Shown here piece after piece: positions 43,889 to 51,936 of a DNA stretch of 64,000 nucleotides. The notes beneath the pieces were generated by a model. That model did no database searches. It saw only the letters and a list, made by a program, of their open reading frames with translations, and had not been told where the DNA came from. Source of the DNA: Glaciecola sp028401415 (lineage in GTDB: Bacteria; Pseudomonadota; Gammaproteobacteria; Enterobacterales; Alteromonadaceae); NCBI RefSeq assembly GCF_028401415.2, contig NZ_CP171821.2:3658001-3722000 (forward strand), written 5' to 3'. Both the position numbers and the translations under genes were made by a program. How positions within the stretch are numbered: position 1 is the stretch's first letter; the number at the start of each line of letters is the position of its first letter.

Positions 43889-45079
43889 TCAAATGAGCGA
43901 CCACAGCTTGTAGCTCGCCAGGACTAAAACGACCATTATTACCATCGCGCCAAGTGCGTTCTGCAGCAGTGAGTTTTTCTCTGCTTTCATTGCATGCGCA
44001 TTATTGCAAACAATGAGAAGCAAAACGGCAGAAATAGGCAGAAGCAGGGCGTTTGCTCCCTGCGCGACAATAATCAGCATAAATGGGTTTAGGCCCAACA
44101 CCGACACAAAGACGCCGCAGGCGATAATGCCCAGACTAACCGCTTTAAAGCGCCAGTCACTTAAATCTGCGCGCCAGTCAAATAGGCCGGATATGGCGAA
44201 ACTAGCCGCAAGGGGCGCTGTAATGGCGCTTGTAAGTCCTGCAGCAAAAAGGCCAAGGGCGAAAAACCACATGGCGTAATCGCCCAATAAGGGCTCAAGC
44301 TGTGTCGCAATGTTATTTTTATCCATCACAACTGCGCTTGCGAAGAATGCACTGGCGGCGGATGACATAACTGCAAAGGTAACAAGTCCGCCCAATCCGA
44401 TTGATGTAAACAGGGCGAGATTAGTTTGAGTGCTGTGTGACGATGCGGTGTCTTTTTTATCGCGTGCGCTCATACCGGCATGTAAAAAGAGGTTGTAAGG
44501 CACAATGGTAGTGCCAACAATTGCCAATAGTAATGCGTAATTTGAAAACAAGCCGAACTCTGCGCGAATGCCGCTAATAAGGTGATCGGGGTTAATGCCT
44601 GCGACCCACATTAGGCTGATGAATACGAGGCTCATAAGGGCAACTAGTGCCACTAAGACCTTTTCAACCAGTTGATAGCGATTACTCAATATTAAAAGGG
44701 CAGCGAGAGAGCCTAGCGCCAGCGCCCAATGGCTAATGTTGCCCCCAAAACTTGCGCCAAGTCCAAGTGCAGCCCCGGTGAGATTGCCGCCCTCATATGC
44801 CGCATTTCCGATGCCAATTGCAGTGCAAATGAGGACAGTAGCAAGTATCTTCCATGCTCTGCTTGTATACTGCGATAAGATGGCCTCAGATAAACCAAGA
44901 CCCGTAACGTTGCCTAGTCTCGATGCCATCTCTTGCAAAATGCAGGTTGCAAAAATTGCAAACACTAAGGCCCAGATCAGTTGATATCCTAACTGCGCTC
45001 CAACCAATGATGCCGTAGTGATGGTTCCTGGACCGATAAAGGCCGCCGTAACGATGATTCCTTTAATTGCAGCGCGCAA
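43889..45079 (-). CDS. Nramp-superfamily membrane transporter lacking canonical metal ligands
   Basis: A 396-residue protein with about 11 transmembrane helices in the LeuT/Nramp arrangement (start TTG at 45079, AAGGA ribosome site). The TM1 motif is IGPGTITTA where metal-transporting Nramps have DPGN, and the TM6 motif is TTIVPYNLFLHAG where they have A-x-x-MPH. The metal-binding Asp, Asn and Met are thus Gly, Thr and Val. It is an Nramp relative by scaffold, but Mn/Fe transport is doubtful; Mg or another substrate is possible. A large inverted repeat lies about 70 bases upstream. Confidence 0.82.
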   Translation of the reverse strand: MRAAIKGIIVTAAFIGPGTITTASLVGAQLGYQLIWALVFAIFATCILQEMASRLGNVTGLGLSEAILSQYTSRAWKILATVLICTAIGIGNAAYEGGNLTGAALGLGASFGGNISHWALALGSLAALLILSNRYQLVEKVLVALVALMSLVFISLMWVAGINPDHLISGIRAEFGLFSNYALLLAIVGTTIVPYNLFLHAGMSARDKKDTASSHSTQTNLALFTSIGLGGLVTFAVMSSAASAFFASAVVMDKNNIATQLEPLLGDYAMWFFALGLFAAGLTSAITAPLAASFAISGLFDWRADLSDWRFKAVSLGIIACGVFVSVLGLNPFMLIIVAQGANALLLPISAVLLLIVCNNAHAMKAEKNSLLQNALGAMVIMVVLVLASYKLWSLI

Positions 45080-45149
45080 ATTGTGTTCCTTAAGTTGATT
45101 CTTGATTGGATCTTAACAGCTTCGCAGAACATACAGTGAGATGCTTACC

Positions 45150-45290
45150 GCGGATATTTTTTGGCATGTGGAAAGGCTAAGCGAAATTCAAAGTCGCTCT
45201 GCGTCATCCCTGATCGCTTCACCAAAGCCGTCCTTGGCTTTGGAGACTTTGAATTTCGCTTAGCCTTTCCACATGCCAAAAAATATCCGC
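45150..45290. repeat. Large perfect inverted repeat (45-bp arms)
   Basis: The arms 45150-45194 and 45246-45290 are exact reverse complements over 45 bases, beginning gcggatattttttggcatgt. The 51-base loop holds a second hairpin, ccaaagcc / ggctttgg. No ORF of note is encoded. It lies in the 381-base divergent gap between the Nramp-like gene and the UPF0149 gene; the remaining DNA of that gap is AT-rich promoter sequence. It may be a miniature mobile element or a structured RNA/DNA site. Confidence 0.9.
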
Positions 45291-45460
45291 TAATTCCATT
45301 CACGTATCAGCTAAAGGCAAGATACCGTTTAATTTTTTTTGCGTACAATTAGCCTAACATGGCATGCTTGGCTTGTGTATGAGATAAAAACGATAGGCAC
45401 ATATTAAATTAGTATTCAAATCAAAGCGTTAATTCGTACGCAAAGATACTAAAGGAAGAT

Positions 45461-46102
45461 ATGAATTTAAGTGAGCTGTATAGCGATCCAGAAAAAGTAT
45501 CCTATTTGCATTCCCGTTATTTTGTAGAGGGCTTGTTAACGGGTGCATGCGCATGCCCAGAAATTCCGCTGCCAGACACATGGTTGCCATGGACGCTTGC
45601 TAAGCAAGGCCAAATTCAAGACGCCAAGCAGGCTGACTACATTTTTGAACAGCTGTTTGCCGCCTTCAAATCGTGCCTAGCGAGCATGAGGGACGGTGAG
45701 TTGCGATTGCCTGACTATGCTCAGTATTGTGGTTTGGAGAATTCCAACGCGCTTCAAAAATATTGCTCAGGAATTGTCTATGCGCATCAGTCCGTTGAAA
45801 ATTGCTGGCAGCAAGCGTGGCAGATTATGCAAGTTAAATCGCCGGATGAGGCGCCTAAGCTGGCGAAAGATTTAAAGCATTGTTTATTGGTGTTTTCTAC
45901 TTTTGCAGAGCCTGCTGTGGCCATTGCGCAAGCGAACGATCGAGGCGAAATAGGCTTGGGCGAAAAGCTGCCCGTCATCGCGAAGTCTTTGCAGTCAGCC
46001 ATGGATACTTATGTGGCTACGTCTGGTGCGCTGGCGGCATTTTTGCCTAATCAGTTTGAGACCTTTGAACAAAAAGCCGGTGATGATAGCCAAAAGCCTT
46101 AG
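45461..46102 (+). CDS. UPF0149 (YgfB/YecA) family protein
   Basis: A 213-residue helical, acidic protein with SRYFVEGLLTGACACPEIPLP and DTWLPWTL near the N-terminus, typical of UPF0149 (PF03695-like). No C-terminal SEC-C zinc motif is present, so it is nearer YgfB than full YecA. Function is poorly known. An AAGGAAG ribosome site precedes the ATG. It is alone and converges with hemJ. Confidence 0.8.
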   Translation: MNLSELYSDPEKVSYLHSRYFVEGLLTGACACPEIPLPDTWLPWTLAKQGQIQDAKQADYIFEQLFAAFKSCLASMRDGELRLPDYAQYCGLENSNALQKYCSGIVYAHQSVENCWQQAWQIMQVKSPDEAPKLAKDLKHCLLVFSTFAEPAVAIAQANDRGEIGLGEKLPVIAKSLQSAMDTYVATSGALAAFLPNQFETFEQKAGDDSQKP

Positions 46103-46119
46103 CTGAGGGCATCATTAAC

Positions 46120-46548
46120 TTAGAAAGGTTTCAGGATAGCCAATACAACAATGGCTAACAGCGCTAATACGGGGGCTTCATTTAAAAAGCGATAGAATTT
46201 GGGGCTGTGTGTGTTTTCGTCGCGTGCAAAACGCTTCATTAAGTGCCATAGGTAAAAGTGATAGACATAAAACAAGCTAACGAGTAGTAGTTTTACATGC
46301 ATCCAGCCGCTTGCTTTTAACCAATCAGCGCCATAGACGTAAATGGCTGCAATTCCAAAGCCTAGGGTCAAAAAGGCGAAAGGCGTGATAAATAGCCACA
46401 GACGTCTTTCCATTACTTTAAGCTGATCGCGAACCACTTGCTCTTTCGTTGCAGCGTGATAGACAAATAATCGCGGCAAGTAAAATATGCCTGCCATCCA
46501 GGCTATCATGAAAAAAACATGTAGGGCTTTGAGCCATAAAAGTGTCAA
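46120..46548 (-). CDS. hemJ: Protoporphyrinogen IX oxidase HemJ
   Basis: A 142-residue protein with four transmembrane helices: LLWLKALHVFFMIAWMAGIF (His ~10), then MERRLWLFITPFAFLTLGFG, GWMHVKLLLVSLFYVYHFYL and a C-terminal helix. The His/Arg/Lys pattern LKALHV, RRLW, WMHVKL is that of HemJ, which oxidises protoporphyrinogen in bacteria lacking HemG/HemY. Start is TTG at 46548. hemB is also in this window. Confidence 0.9.
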   Translation of the reverse strand: MTLLWLKALHVFFMIAWMAGIFYLPRLFVYHAATKEQVVRDQLKVMERRLWLFITPFAFLTLGFGIAAIYVYGADWLKASGWMHVKLLLVSLFYVYHFYLWHLMKRFARDENTHSPKFYRFLNEAPVLALLAIVVLAILKPF

Positions 46549-46574
46549 TGCTTTATGTTCCTCTTTAATATGAA

Positions 46575-46858
46575 CTAGGGCCTGTTGATCTTTGCTGTAT
46601 GAATTTTGTTCGCTCTATGTGCTTACCGATCGAGGCACATGTTCGCAGGTGCAGTTATTCTGCATCAAGAGCATGTAACAAAGAGCGGTGGGCACATAGA
46701 GTGAACCCTTTGTGGCTCCCACGGCAGTGAGCGCTTGTGCATTATTTATACTGCATCATCGTAGTTTCGTGTAGATGACTACACTTCAACTCCGATTCTT
46801 TGTCAAAATAACGCACAAACTGCTGCAAAATCATACAGTAAAGATCAACAGGCCCTAG
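46575..46858. mobile_element. MITE-like element with ~34-bp terminal inverted repeats, CTAG target
   Basis: The ends read ctagggcctgttgatctttg... and, on the other strand, ctagggcctgttgatcttta..., matching over about 34 bases with two or three differences. Inside is a second inverted pair (tgctctatg-type arms about 46610-46628 and 46686-46705) and no ORF. Both ends lie in CTAG, as expected for an IS630/mariner-type element that duplicates TA in CTAG. The clcA stop TAG (46855-46857) is part of the right end. A deleted copy is at 11822-11879. Confidence 0.78.
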
Positions 46859-48549
46859 TGTTGTTGCCGTATGAGATAGTTGTGTACCGTATTCCAAGAA
46901 ATAAGACCGAGTATCTCCTTCCCAGTAATATCAACAATGAACACAGCCCCTTGCCGTTTGCTGTAAAGCGCATCGTAAACATCGGCGAGGGTATGTTGCT
47001 CATCCAACAATTCACAGTCGTGTTTGCTTAGGGCTTGTTCATTGTCGCTTAAACTTACGTTCAGTTCTATCAATTGACAAGAATTAAGTTCATCGTCTTG
47101 TTGATGAATGAGGGCGCGCTGTGGATAGGCTTGTAAATGCTCGTATAGCACGGCATCGTGTGCTTTTGATAACTGTTTAAAGTTGGTATTTAGCATTGCC
47201 AGCACCCCTGTTTGTTGCAGCAGGTCTCGCACCGCAGATGTTGTGTATGGTAAGTCTTGATATTCGAGCTGTTGAATAAAAATAGAGCGGTTTTTACACA
47301 GCTGCTTTGAAGTAACGTAAGCGCTTACTATCACTATCATTGACGGCAAAACAGCTTGCGGGCTTGCGGCAAGTTCCATTGCGGCGGAAAGGGCGGCCAG
47401 TGGGGCATGCAGTACTGCGGCCAAAAAACCAGCAAAGCCAAGAAGCGCATAAGTGCTATTGATGACTAATGCGTTTGAGTTATGAACATCCATTCCAATC
47501 GTGATATTTAGCGTTTGTAGCAGCAGCACGCCTAAGAGCATGCCAATGACGATAACTGCGCCAATGATGCCGCCGGGAATACCAAGTGCAATTGCAACAA
47601 TTGCCAAAGCAAGTTTGATGAAAAACAAGATTGCCAATGCGCTGATGTCAATCTCAGCACTGAGCAGTTTGTTGACATTAATGTACTCTGCGCCCATAGC
47701 CTCGGGCATAAAATAGCCCGCTAATCCTGTGATCAGCGCAGCGATTGCTAATCGTCCAACCATATTCACAGGTCGGAATAATTGCATGGTCCACATGAGC
47801 TGTTTATTAAATCCTGCGGCGCACAAACCAATCACGATACCAATTAAGAACAAAAACGGGAGCTGGCTTGCTGCAACGGGTTCAAATTGAAGGAAAGTTA
47901 GCTCGTTCACATCGCCAAACACTGCTCGAGTAAGCACTGAGCCACTCGCGGCCGCTAACATAATCGGTACAAAGATGTGTACTTTGTATTCTCTGAGCAC
48001 CACCTCCATGACAAAAATCACGGCCGCAAACGGCGTATTAAATGCAGCGGATATGCCAGCCGCAATGCCGCAGCCTGAGAGTATTCGTAAGCTATTATGC
48101 GGCGCATGCACATATCGTCCAATGAGATGGCTTGCAGCAGCCGCTAAATGCACAGTTGGGCCTTCTTTCCCTACAACAAAACCACTGGCCAGTGCAAGAA
48201 TTCCGCCGAAAAACTGATTAATGCTGGTGCGAAGAGGAATGTGTCCGTAGTACTGCTTTACTCGATGGATAACAAAGGGGATACCCATTCGATAATGCTT
48301 AAAGCCGGTAAGTTTTGCAACAATCACGATACCAAGCACCGCGACCATGGGCATAATCAGGCGTTGGTAAGCCTCAAGTGAAGCGTAGTTTCCAATACCA
48401 TCGAGCATAAGCATTTGTAATGATGCTAGAATAAAGCGAAACACAATGATGACACAGGCAGCCACTAGCCCTGCAAGCAAGCCAAGCAGGCACAGCTGTA
48501 TAGAAGTACTCGGATGCGAAAGTGTTTGTCTTAGCGAATGCAGTGACAT
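46855..48549 (-). CDS. CLC-family chloride channel/transporter with C-terminal CBS domain
   Basis: A 564-residue protein with the CLC membrane domain (~1-430) and one CBS domain (~440-560, LLQQTGVLAML ... GLISWNTVHNYL). The gating Glu is conserved in FVVGKEGPTVH. Other positions differ from E. coli ClcA: YRMGIP for GSGIP (central Ser is Met), FVMEVV for FIIEEM (internal proton Glu aligns to Val) and GGIIGA for GGIFAP. The missing internal Glu suggests a channel-like rather than antiporter mechanism. The stop codon lies in the flank of a MITE. Confidence 0.85.
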   Translation of the reverse strand: MSLHSLRQTLSHPSTSIQLCLLGLLAGLVAACVIIVFRFILASLQMLMLDGIGNYASLEAYQRLIMPMVAVLGIVIVAKLTGFKHYRMGIPFVIHRVKQYYGHIPLRTSINQFFGGILALASGFVVGKEGPTVHLAAAASHLIGRYVHAPHNSLRILSGCGIAAGISAAFNTPFAAVIFVMEVVLREYKVHIFVPIMLAAASGSVLTRAVFGDVNELTFLQFEPVAASQLPFLFLIGIVIGLCAAGFNKQLMWTMQLFRPVNMVGRLAIAALITGLAGYFMPEAMGAEYINVNKLLSAEIDISALAILFFIKLALAIVAIALGIPGGIIGAVIVIGMLLGVLLLQTLNITIGMDVHNSNALVINSTYALLGFAGFLAAVLHAPLAALSAAMELAASPQAVLPSMIVIVSAYVTSKQLCKNRSIFIQQLEYQDLPYTTSAVRDLLQQTGVLAMLNTNFKQLSKAHDAVLYEHLQAYPQRALIHQQDDELNSCQLIELNVSLSDNEQALSKHDCELLDEQHTLADVYDALYSKRQGAVFIVDITGKEILGLISWNTVHNYLIRQQH

Positions 48550-48601
48550 GGCGCGGCTAGCAATGAATCATGTTATAAGCCTAGCATAATCGGCGCTGTG
48601 C

Positions 48602-48614
48602 AACAGACCCTAAT
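48602..48614. repeat. Possible remnant of the CTAG-type element end
   Basis: The string caacagaccctaa matches the right terminus of the copy at 11822-11879 (caacagaccctag). Only about 12 bases agree and no partner arm is found, so this may be chance. Confidence 0.25.
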
Positions 48615-48632
48615 CAGCAGAGGTTTATTTTT

Positions 48633-49340
48633 TTGAAGCAAAACCCCAAAGACAACAGCTTTATTTTACGCAGTGTGATGCTCTTTGGCAGCATAGTCAT
48701 CGCGTTTTATTTAGGCTTTTTAAGCGCAAATTGGTACGAACGCTATCGCGACGGACGAATGCAGGTATTAGAGCAAAATCTTGACAGTTTTTCTGAGCAA
48801 AATGCACAGCTCAGCGCCAGAGTTAATGAGGCAGACATTGCTTTAACGGTCGCAAAACTTGCAAATGAGCGCTTGCAAGAGAACTTAAGTGAGGCGATGA
48901 AAGCGCGAACTGAACTTAAAGAGGAGCTTAGCTTTTATAAGCGTATCGTTGCGCCTGAATTGAGCAATGTCGGTTTTTCAATTGATAATCTCGAAGTATC
49001 TCCAAGCGCAATTAACCGTACTTACGATATGCAGCTTACGCTACTTCAACAAACCCAAAGGCGAAATCCAATCAAGGGCAGTGTCAGTATATTTATTAGG
49101 GGTGAAGAGGGTGATGAAGCGAAAACCTATGCGCTTGATCAACTAATGTTCACAGATAGCGTAAAAGATTTCGAGTTCAAATACTTTACCAGCATTGATT
49201 TTCGATTCGTATTGCCGCCTACTTTCGATGCGGAAACAATTGAAGTTGATGTGCAGTTAAGTAAGCCAAGTCAAGGTCAGACGAATTATTTAGCATCATA
49301 TGATTGGTCGAGCATACTAGCGCCCAGTTCTGGGGATTGA
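48633..49340 (+). CDS. Single-pass membrane protein with coiled coil (DUF6776-like)
   Basis: A 235-residue protein from a TTG start. One N-terminal transmembrane helix (~residues 12-33, SVMLFGSIVIAFYLGFLSAN), a coiled coil (~40-105), then a beta-rich periplasmic domain (~115-230). It matches the layout of DUF6776 proteins that sit upstream of erpA in marine gammaproteobacteria; the bactofilin gene sometimes found between them is missing here. Function unknown. Confidence 0.72.
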   Translation: MKQNPKDNSFILRSVMLFGSIVIAFYLGFLSANWYERYRDGRMQVLEQNLDSFSEQNAQLSARVNEADIALTVAKLANERLQENLSEAMKARTELKEELSFYKRIVAPELSNVGFSIDNLEVSPSAINRTYDMQLTLLQQTQRRNPIKGSVSIFIRGEEGDEAKTYALDQLMFTDSVKDFEFKYFTSIDFRFVLPPTFDAETIEVDVQLSKPSQGQTNYLASYDWSSILAPSSGD

Positions 49341-49444
49341 TTTCAAGCCTGAATAGTTGATTAAAACACTCAGGTATTAGATAATCTGTCGTTAATAGAT
49401 GAACCTTTTGCTGAAGCTAACAGCGTTTTTATTGGAGTAAATGC

Positions 49445-49789
49445 ATGTCAGTTGAAATGGCGATGCCAATTGAGTTTTCAGATGCAGCGGCACTGAAAGT
49501 GAAAAGCTTAGTAGCAGAAGAAGAAAATCCAGAATTAAAGCTGCGTGTTTACGTAACGGGTGGCGGCTGCTCAGGCTTTCAATACGGATTTACCTTCGAT
49601 GAAAAAGTGAACGAAGGCGATATGACGATTGAAAAAGAAGACGTGATGTTGGTGGTTGATCCAATGAGCTTGCAATACCTGGTTGGCGGAATCGTTGACT
49701 ACACAGAGGGTCTAGAGGGCTCTCGGTTTTTGGTGAATAATCCTAATGCAACCACAACCTGTGGGTGTGGCTCGTCGTTTAGTATTTAA
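49445..49789 (+). CDS. erpA: Iron-sulfur cluster insertion protein ErpA
   Basis: A 114-residue A-type carrier with the three cluster Cys in VTGGGCSGFQYGF and TTCGCGSSF. It delivers Fe-S clusters to apoproteins. The ATG at 49445 follows GGAG. Its last codons are agt-att-taa; the final A of the stop belongs to an inserted inverted-repeat element, and the target duplication implies the original stop was TAG. Confidence 0.97.
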   Translation: MSVEMAMPIEFSDAAALKVKSLVAEEENPELKLRVYVTGGGCSGFQYGFTFDEKVNEGDMTIEKEDVMLVVDPMSLQYLVGGIVDYTEGLEGSRFLVNNPNATTTCGCGSSFSI

Positions 49790-49983
49790 CCTCAACTCGG
49801 GATAAGCGATAGTGCAAATTTTTGTTTTAACAATGTATTTAATAAATTGTCACCAAGTAGTGATAAAAACGTGAAGTGCAATGCGCAAAAGAGACGTAAT
49901 AGTTATTCTATTGCTCGCTTTTGCAACGCAGTAATTCACGTTTTTAGCGCTGCTTGGCGCTGTCGCTTATCCCGAGTTGAGGT
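49789..49983. mobile_element. MITE-like element inserted in the erpA stop codon, 6-bp target duplication
   Basis: A 195-base non-coding element with perfect terminal repeats (acctcaactcgggataagcg and its reverse complement; 23 bp if flanking TA is included). It is bounded by direct repeats TATTTA at 49783-49788 and 49984-49989. Inner inverted repeats aaaaacgtgaa / ttcacgttttt and gcaaaag / cttttgc make the whole element foldable. No ORF is present. Confidence 0.82.
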
Positions 49984-50001
49984 TATTTAGTAAATCTCCC
50001 G

Positions 50002-50021
50002 TCATGCCTGCGCAGGCATGA
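50002..50021. repeat. 20-bp perfect palindrome (REP-like)
   Basis: tcatgcctgc gcaggcatga is perfectly self-complementary. It resembles the GC-rich palindromic units that recur in many proteobacterial intergenic regions. It lies 13 bases after the target duplication of the neighbouring element, between converging genes, and may act as a transcription or mRNA barrier. Confidence 0.7.
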
Positions 50022-50064
50022 TGGGGATGTGTGCATTTATGAGGTGAGTTGGTGAGAATGTTCA

Positions 50065-51045
50065 CTAAGTCGAAAAGTGAACTTCCGCCCTAATCGCAAT
50101 CCCATAAGAGGTCCTAAAATCCTCTTCCCTTAACCAAATTACATAAGGCTCTAGTTCAAGAAATAACCACTCTCTCAGTATTCGCCGCTTATAACGCATG
50201 CTAATTAAGCTTGATTCTCTTCGGTAATTTGGCTGACTCAAGCCATCCACCATAGCCGTGAACAGGTAGCTGCTTTCGTTTTTTCCAAGAATGAGATAGC
50301 GCGCCTCATGACGCCAGTACCAGTCCTCACGATTATCTCGGTACTGAAAGCTATTTTCGAGTTCAAAGGCCTGTTTTGCGCCGATCTTTGAACTGAAAAC
50401 ACCGTCTAATTCAAAGCCAAATTTGTCCCCTGAGTAGTAGTTCGCTTCCGCGTAATAATGAAATTTACTGATGTCGCTCAGTACCACTTCATCTCTGTAG
50501 CGGGCGCGAGTATAGACTTGGCTGCCCCGTCCAAAACCCACGCGATAGGACATACGACTATCTTTTTCTTTTCTAAACTGCACCGCGAGTACGGCACGGT
50601 CATTGCCGTTAATATCTCGCCCCTGCGCAGCCTTTAAAGATTGTTGGTCAACGGTATCCTCTTCATCAGATAGTAGTAATTCTACTCTATCTTCAAGTTC
50701 TGGGAATTTAGCGCGAATGCGAAAACGAAAATCAAACTGCCCAAGTTCTCCGCTTCGAGGCTCCCACCCCAGTCTGATGCGCCCTTTAGTCGTGGCAATA
50801 CTCAAGGGCCTGTCCTCATCGCTAATAAACCAACTGTTAATATTATTGGCGGTGGAATCAATGCCGTAGTTTAAATAGCAGTATGCATCGTCAAGCCACT
50901 CTTTCTCTGCACAGTGCTCGTATCTTGATTCAAATGTACTTTTCTCGGGTGGTTTTTCGTCAGCGTATACCTTATGAGCATGCAGATGAACGAACAAAAG
51001 CAAGCTAAACGAGACTCGCCATAATTGAATGAACGCTTTGTCCAT
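50065..51045 (-). CDS. Outer-membrane beta-barrel protein of unknown function
   Basis: About 326 residues from the ATG at 51045 (MDKAFIQLWRVSFSLLLF), which has an AGGGTG ribosome site; the frame opens at 51090. A signal peptide ends near HKVYADE. The N-terminal mature part has two Cys (YEHCAEKEW, DAYCYLNYG) and a helical stretch; from ~80 on, alternating polar/aromatic strands suggest a barrel (FDFRFRIRAKF, MSYRVGFGRGSQVYTRARYR, LFLELEPYVIWL). I do not recognise a named family. It is divergent from tatA. Confidence 0.65.
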   Translation of the reverse strand: MDKAFIQLWRVSFSLLLFVHLHAHKVYADEKPPEKSTFESRYEHCAEKEWLDDAYCYLNYGIDSTANNINSWFISDEDRPLSIATTKGRIRLGWEPRSGELGQFDFRFRIRAKFPELEDRVELLLSDEEDTVDQQSLKAAQGRDINGNDRAVLAVQFRKEKDSRMSYRVGFGRGSQVYTRARYRDEVVLSDISKFHYYAEANYYSGDKFGFELDGVFSSKIGAKQAFELENSFQYRDNREDWYWRHEARYLILGKNESSYLFTAMVDGLSQPNYRRESSLISMRYKRRILREWLFLELEPYVIWLREEDFRTSYGIAIRAEVHFST

Positions 51046-51226
51046 ATTCACCCTGCTAGCGATTTGTGTGCGCAAAAATTTATGATGCAAGCACCTATCC
51101 GATGATATACTCCATTGCCATAGTATAATATGCCGTGTTGATTTGGATACTTCTTGTTAAACAAAGCTGTCAATATGCTGCAAGAGTATTTACATTAAAC
51201 AATGAGGCGTGAATAGAGGAATAGTT

Positions 51227-51481
51227 ATGGGTGGTATTAGTATTTGGCAAATCGCAATTGTTTTGGTGATTGTCATTTTGCTTTTCGGCACGAAGAAACT
51301 GCGTAACGTAGGCGGCGATTTAGGCTCTGCTTTCAAGGGCTTCAAAAATGCCATGAAAGAAGATGAAAGTAATAAAGACGACAAAAAAGACGCAGATTTC
51401 CAAGCAGTTGAGAACAAGCAAAATGATGAAGAACTAGCATCGACAACGCAAAGCAAAGAAAAAGCTGAGTCTAAAGATTAA
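51227..51481 (+). CDS. tatA: Sec-independent translocase subunit TatA
   Basis: About 84 residues starting MGGISIWQIAIVLVIVILLF at the ATG 51227 with a GAGGA site; the frame opens at 51209 with GTG. One N-terminal transmembrane helix, then an amphipathic helix (GTKKLRNVGGDLGSAFKGFK) and an acidic tail. It forms the pore-like complex for folded proteins. First of tatABC. Confidence 0.97.
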   Translation: MGGISIWQIAIVLVIVILLFGTKKLRNVGGDLGSAFKGFKNAMKEDESNKDDKKDADFQAVENKQNDEELASTTQSKEKAESKD

Positions 51482-51486
51482 GACTT

Positions 51487-51936
51487 ATGTTTGATATTGG
51501 TTTTTGGGAACTGCTGATTATAGGCGTCATTGCATTGCTAGTGATTGGTCCAGAGCGTCTGCCTTCTTTTATCCGTTCTACGGCTAATACCATTAAGTCA
51601 GTTAAGAACGTGGCGAACGGGTTTAAGGAAGAAGTGTCTGAGCAATTGCGTACGCATGAGCTGCATGAAAACTTGAAAAAAGCGGAAAAAATGGGCATGG
51701 ACGCGATTGGTGGTGACATTAAAAAAAGTGTCGACGAGCTAAAAGAGGCCGCCGCATCCGTACAAACGCCGTACAAAAAAGCATCGCCCAAATCCGATGC
51801 AAACACTGATGACGAAAATACGCAAAAAACAACTGATGACGCTAAGATATTGTCAAAGCAGCCTGAGCGGCCCAATAACAACGGCGAGACCCTTGTCACA
51901 GACTCAAAAGACCTAAGTGATGAGCGAACCAAGTAG
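51487..51936 (+). CDS. tatB: Sec-independent translocase subunit TatB
   Basis: A 149-residue protein with the TatB-type N-terminus MFDIGFWELLIIGVIALLVI, then GPERLPSFIRS and a long charged helix. It recognises twin-arginine signals with TatC. It lies 5 bases after tatA and overlaps tatC by about 17. Confidence 0.97.
   Translation: MFDIGFWELLIIGVIALLVIGPERLPSFIRSTANTIKSVKNVANGFKEEVSEQLRTHELHENLKKAEKMGMDAIGGDIKKSVDELKEAAASVQTPYKKASPKSDANTDDENTQKTTDDAKILSKQPERPNNNGETLVTDSKDLSDERTK

Noticed and set aside
45161..45352. A 63-codon frame across the large inverted repeat
   Set aside because: It is produced by the palindromic DNA itself, has no ribosome site and shows no protein-like pattern.
48602..48614. 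Third copy of the CTAG-type element
   Set aside because: Only about 12 bases match and no opposite arm is present; listed only as a low-confidence repeat.
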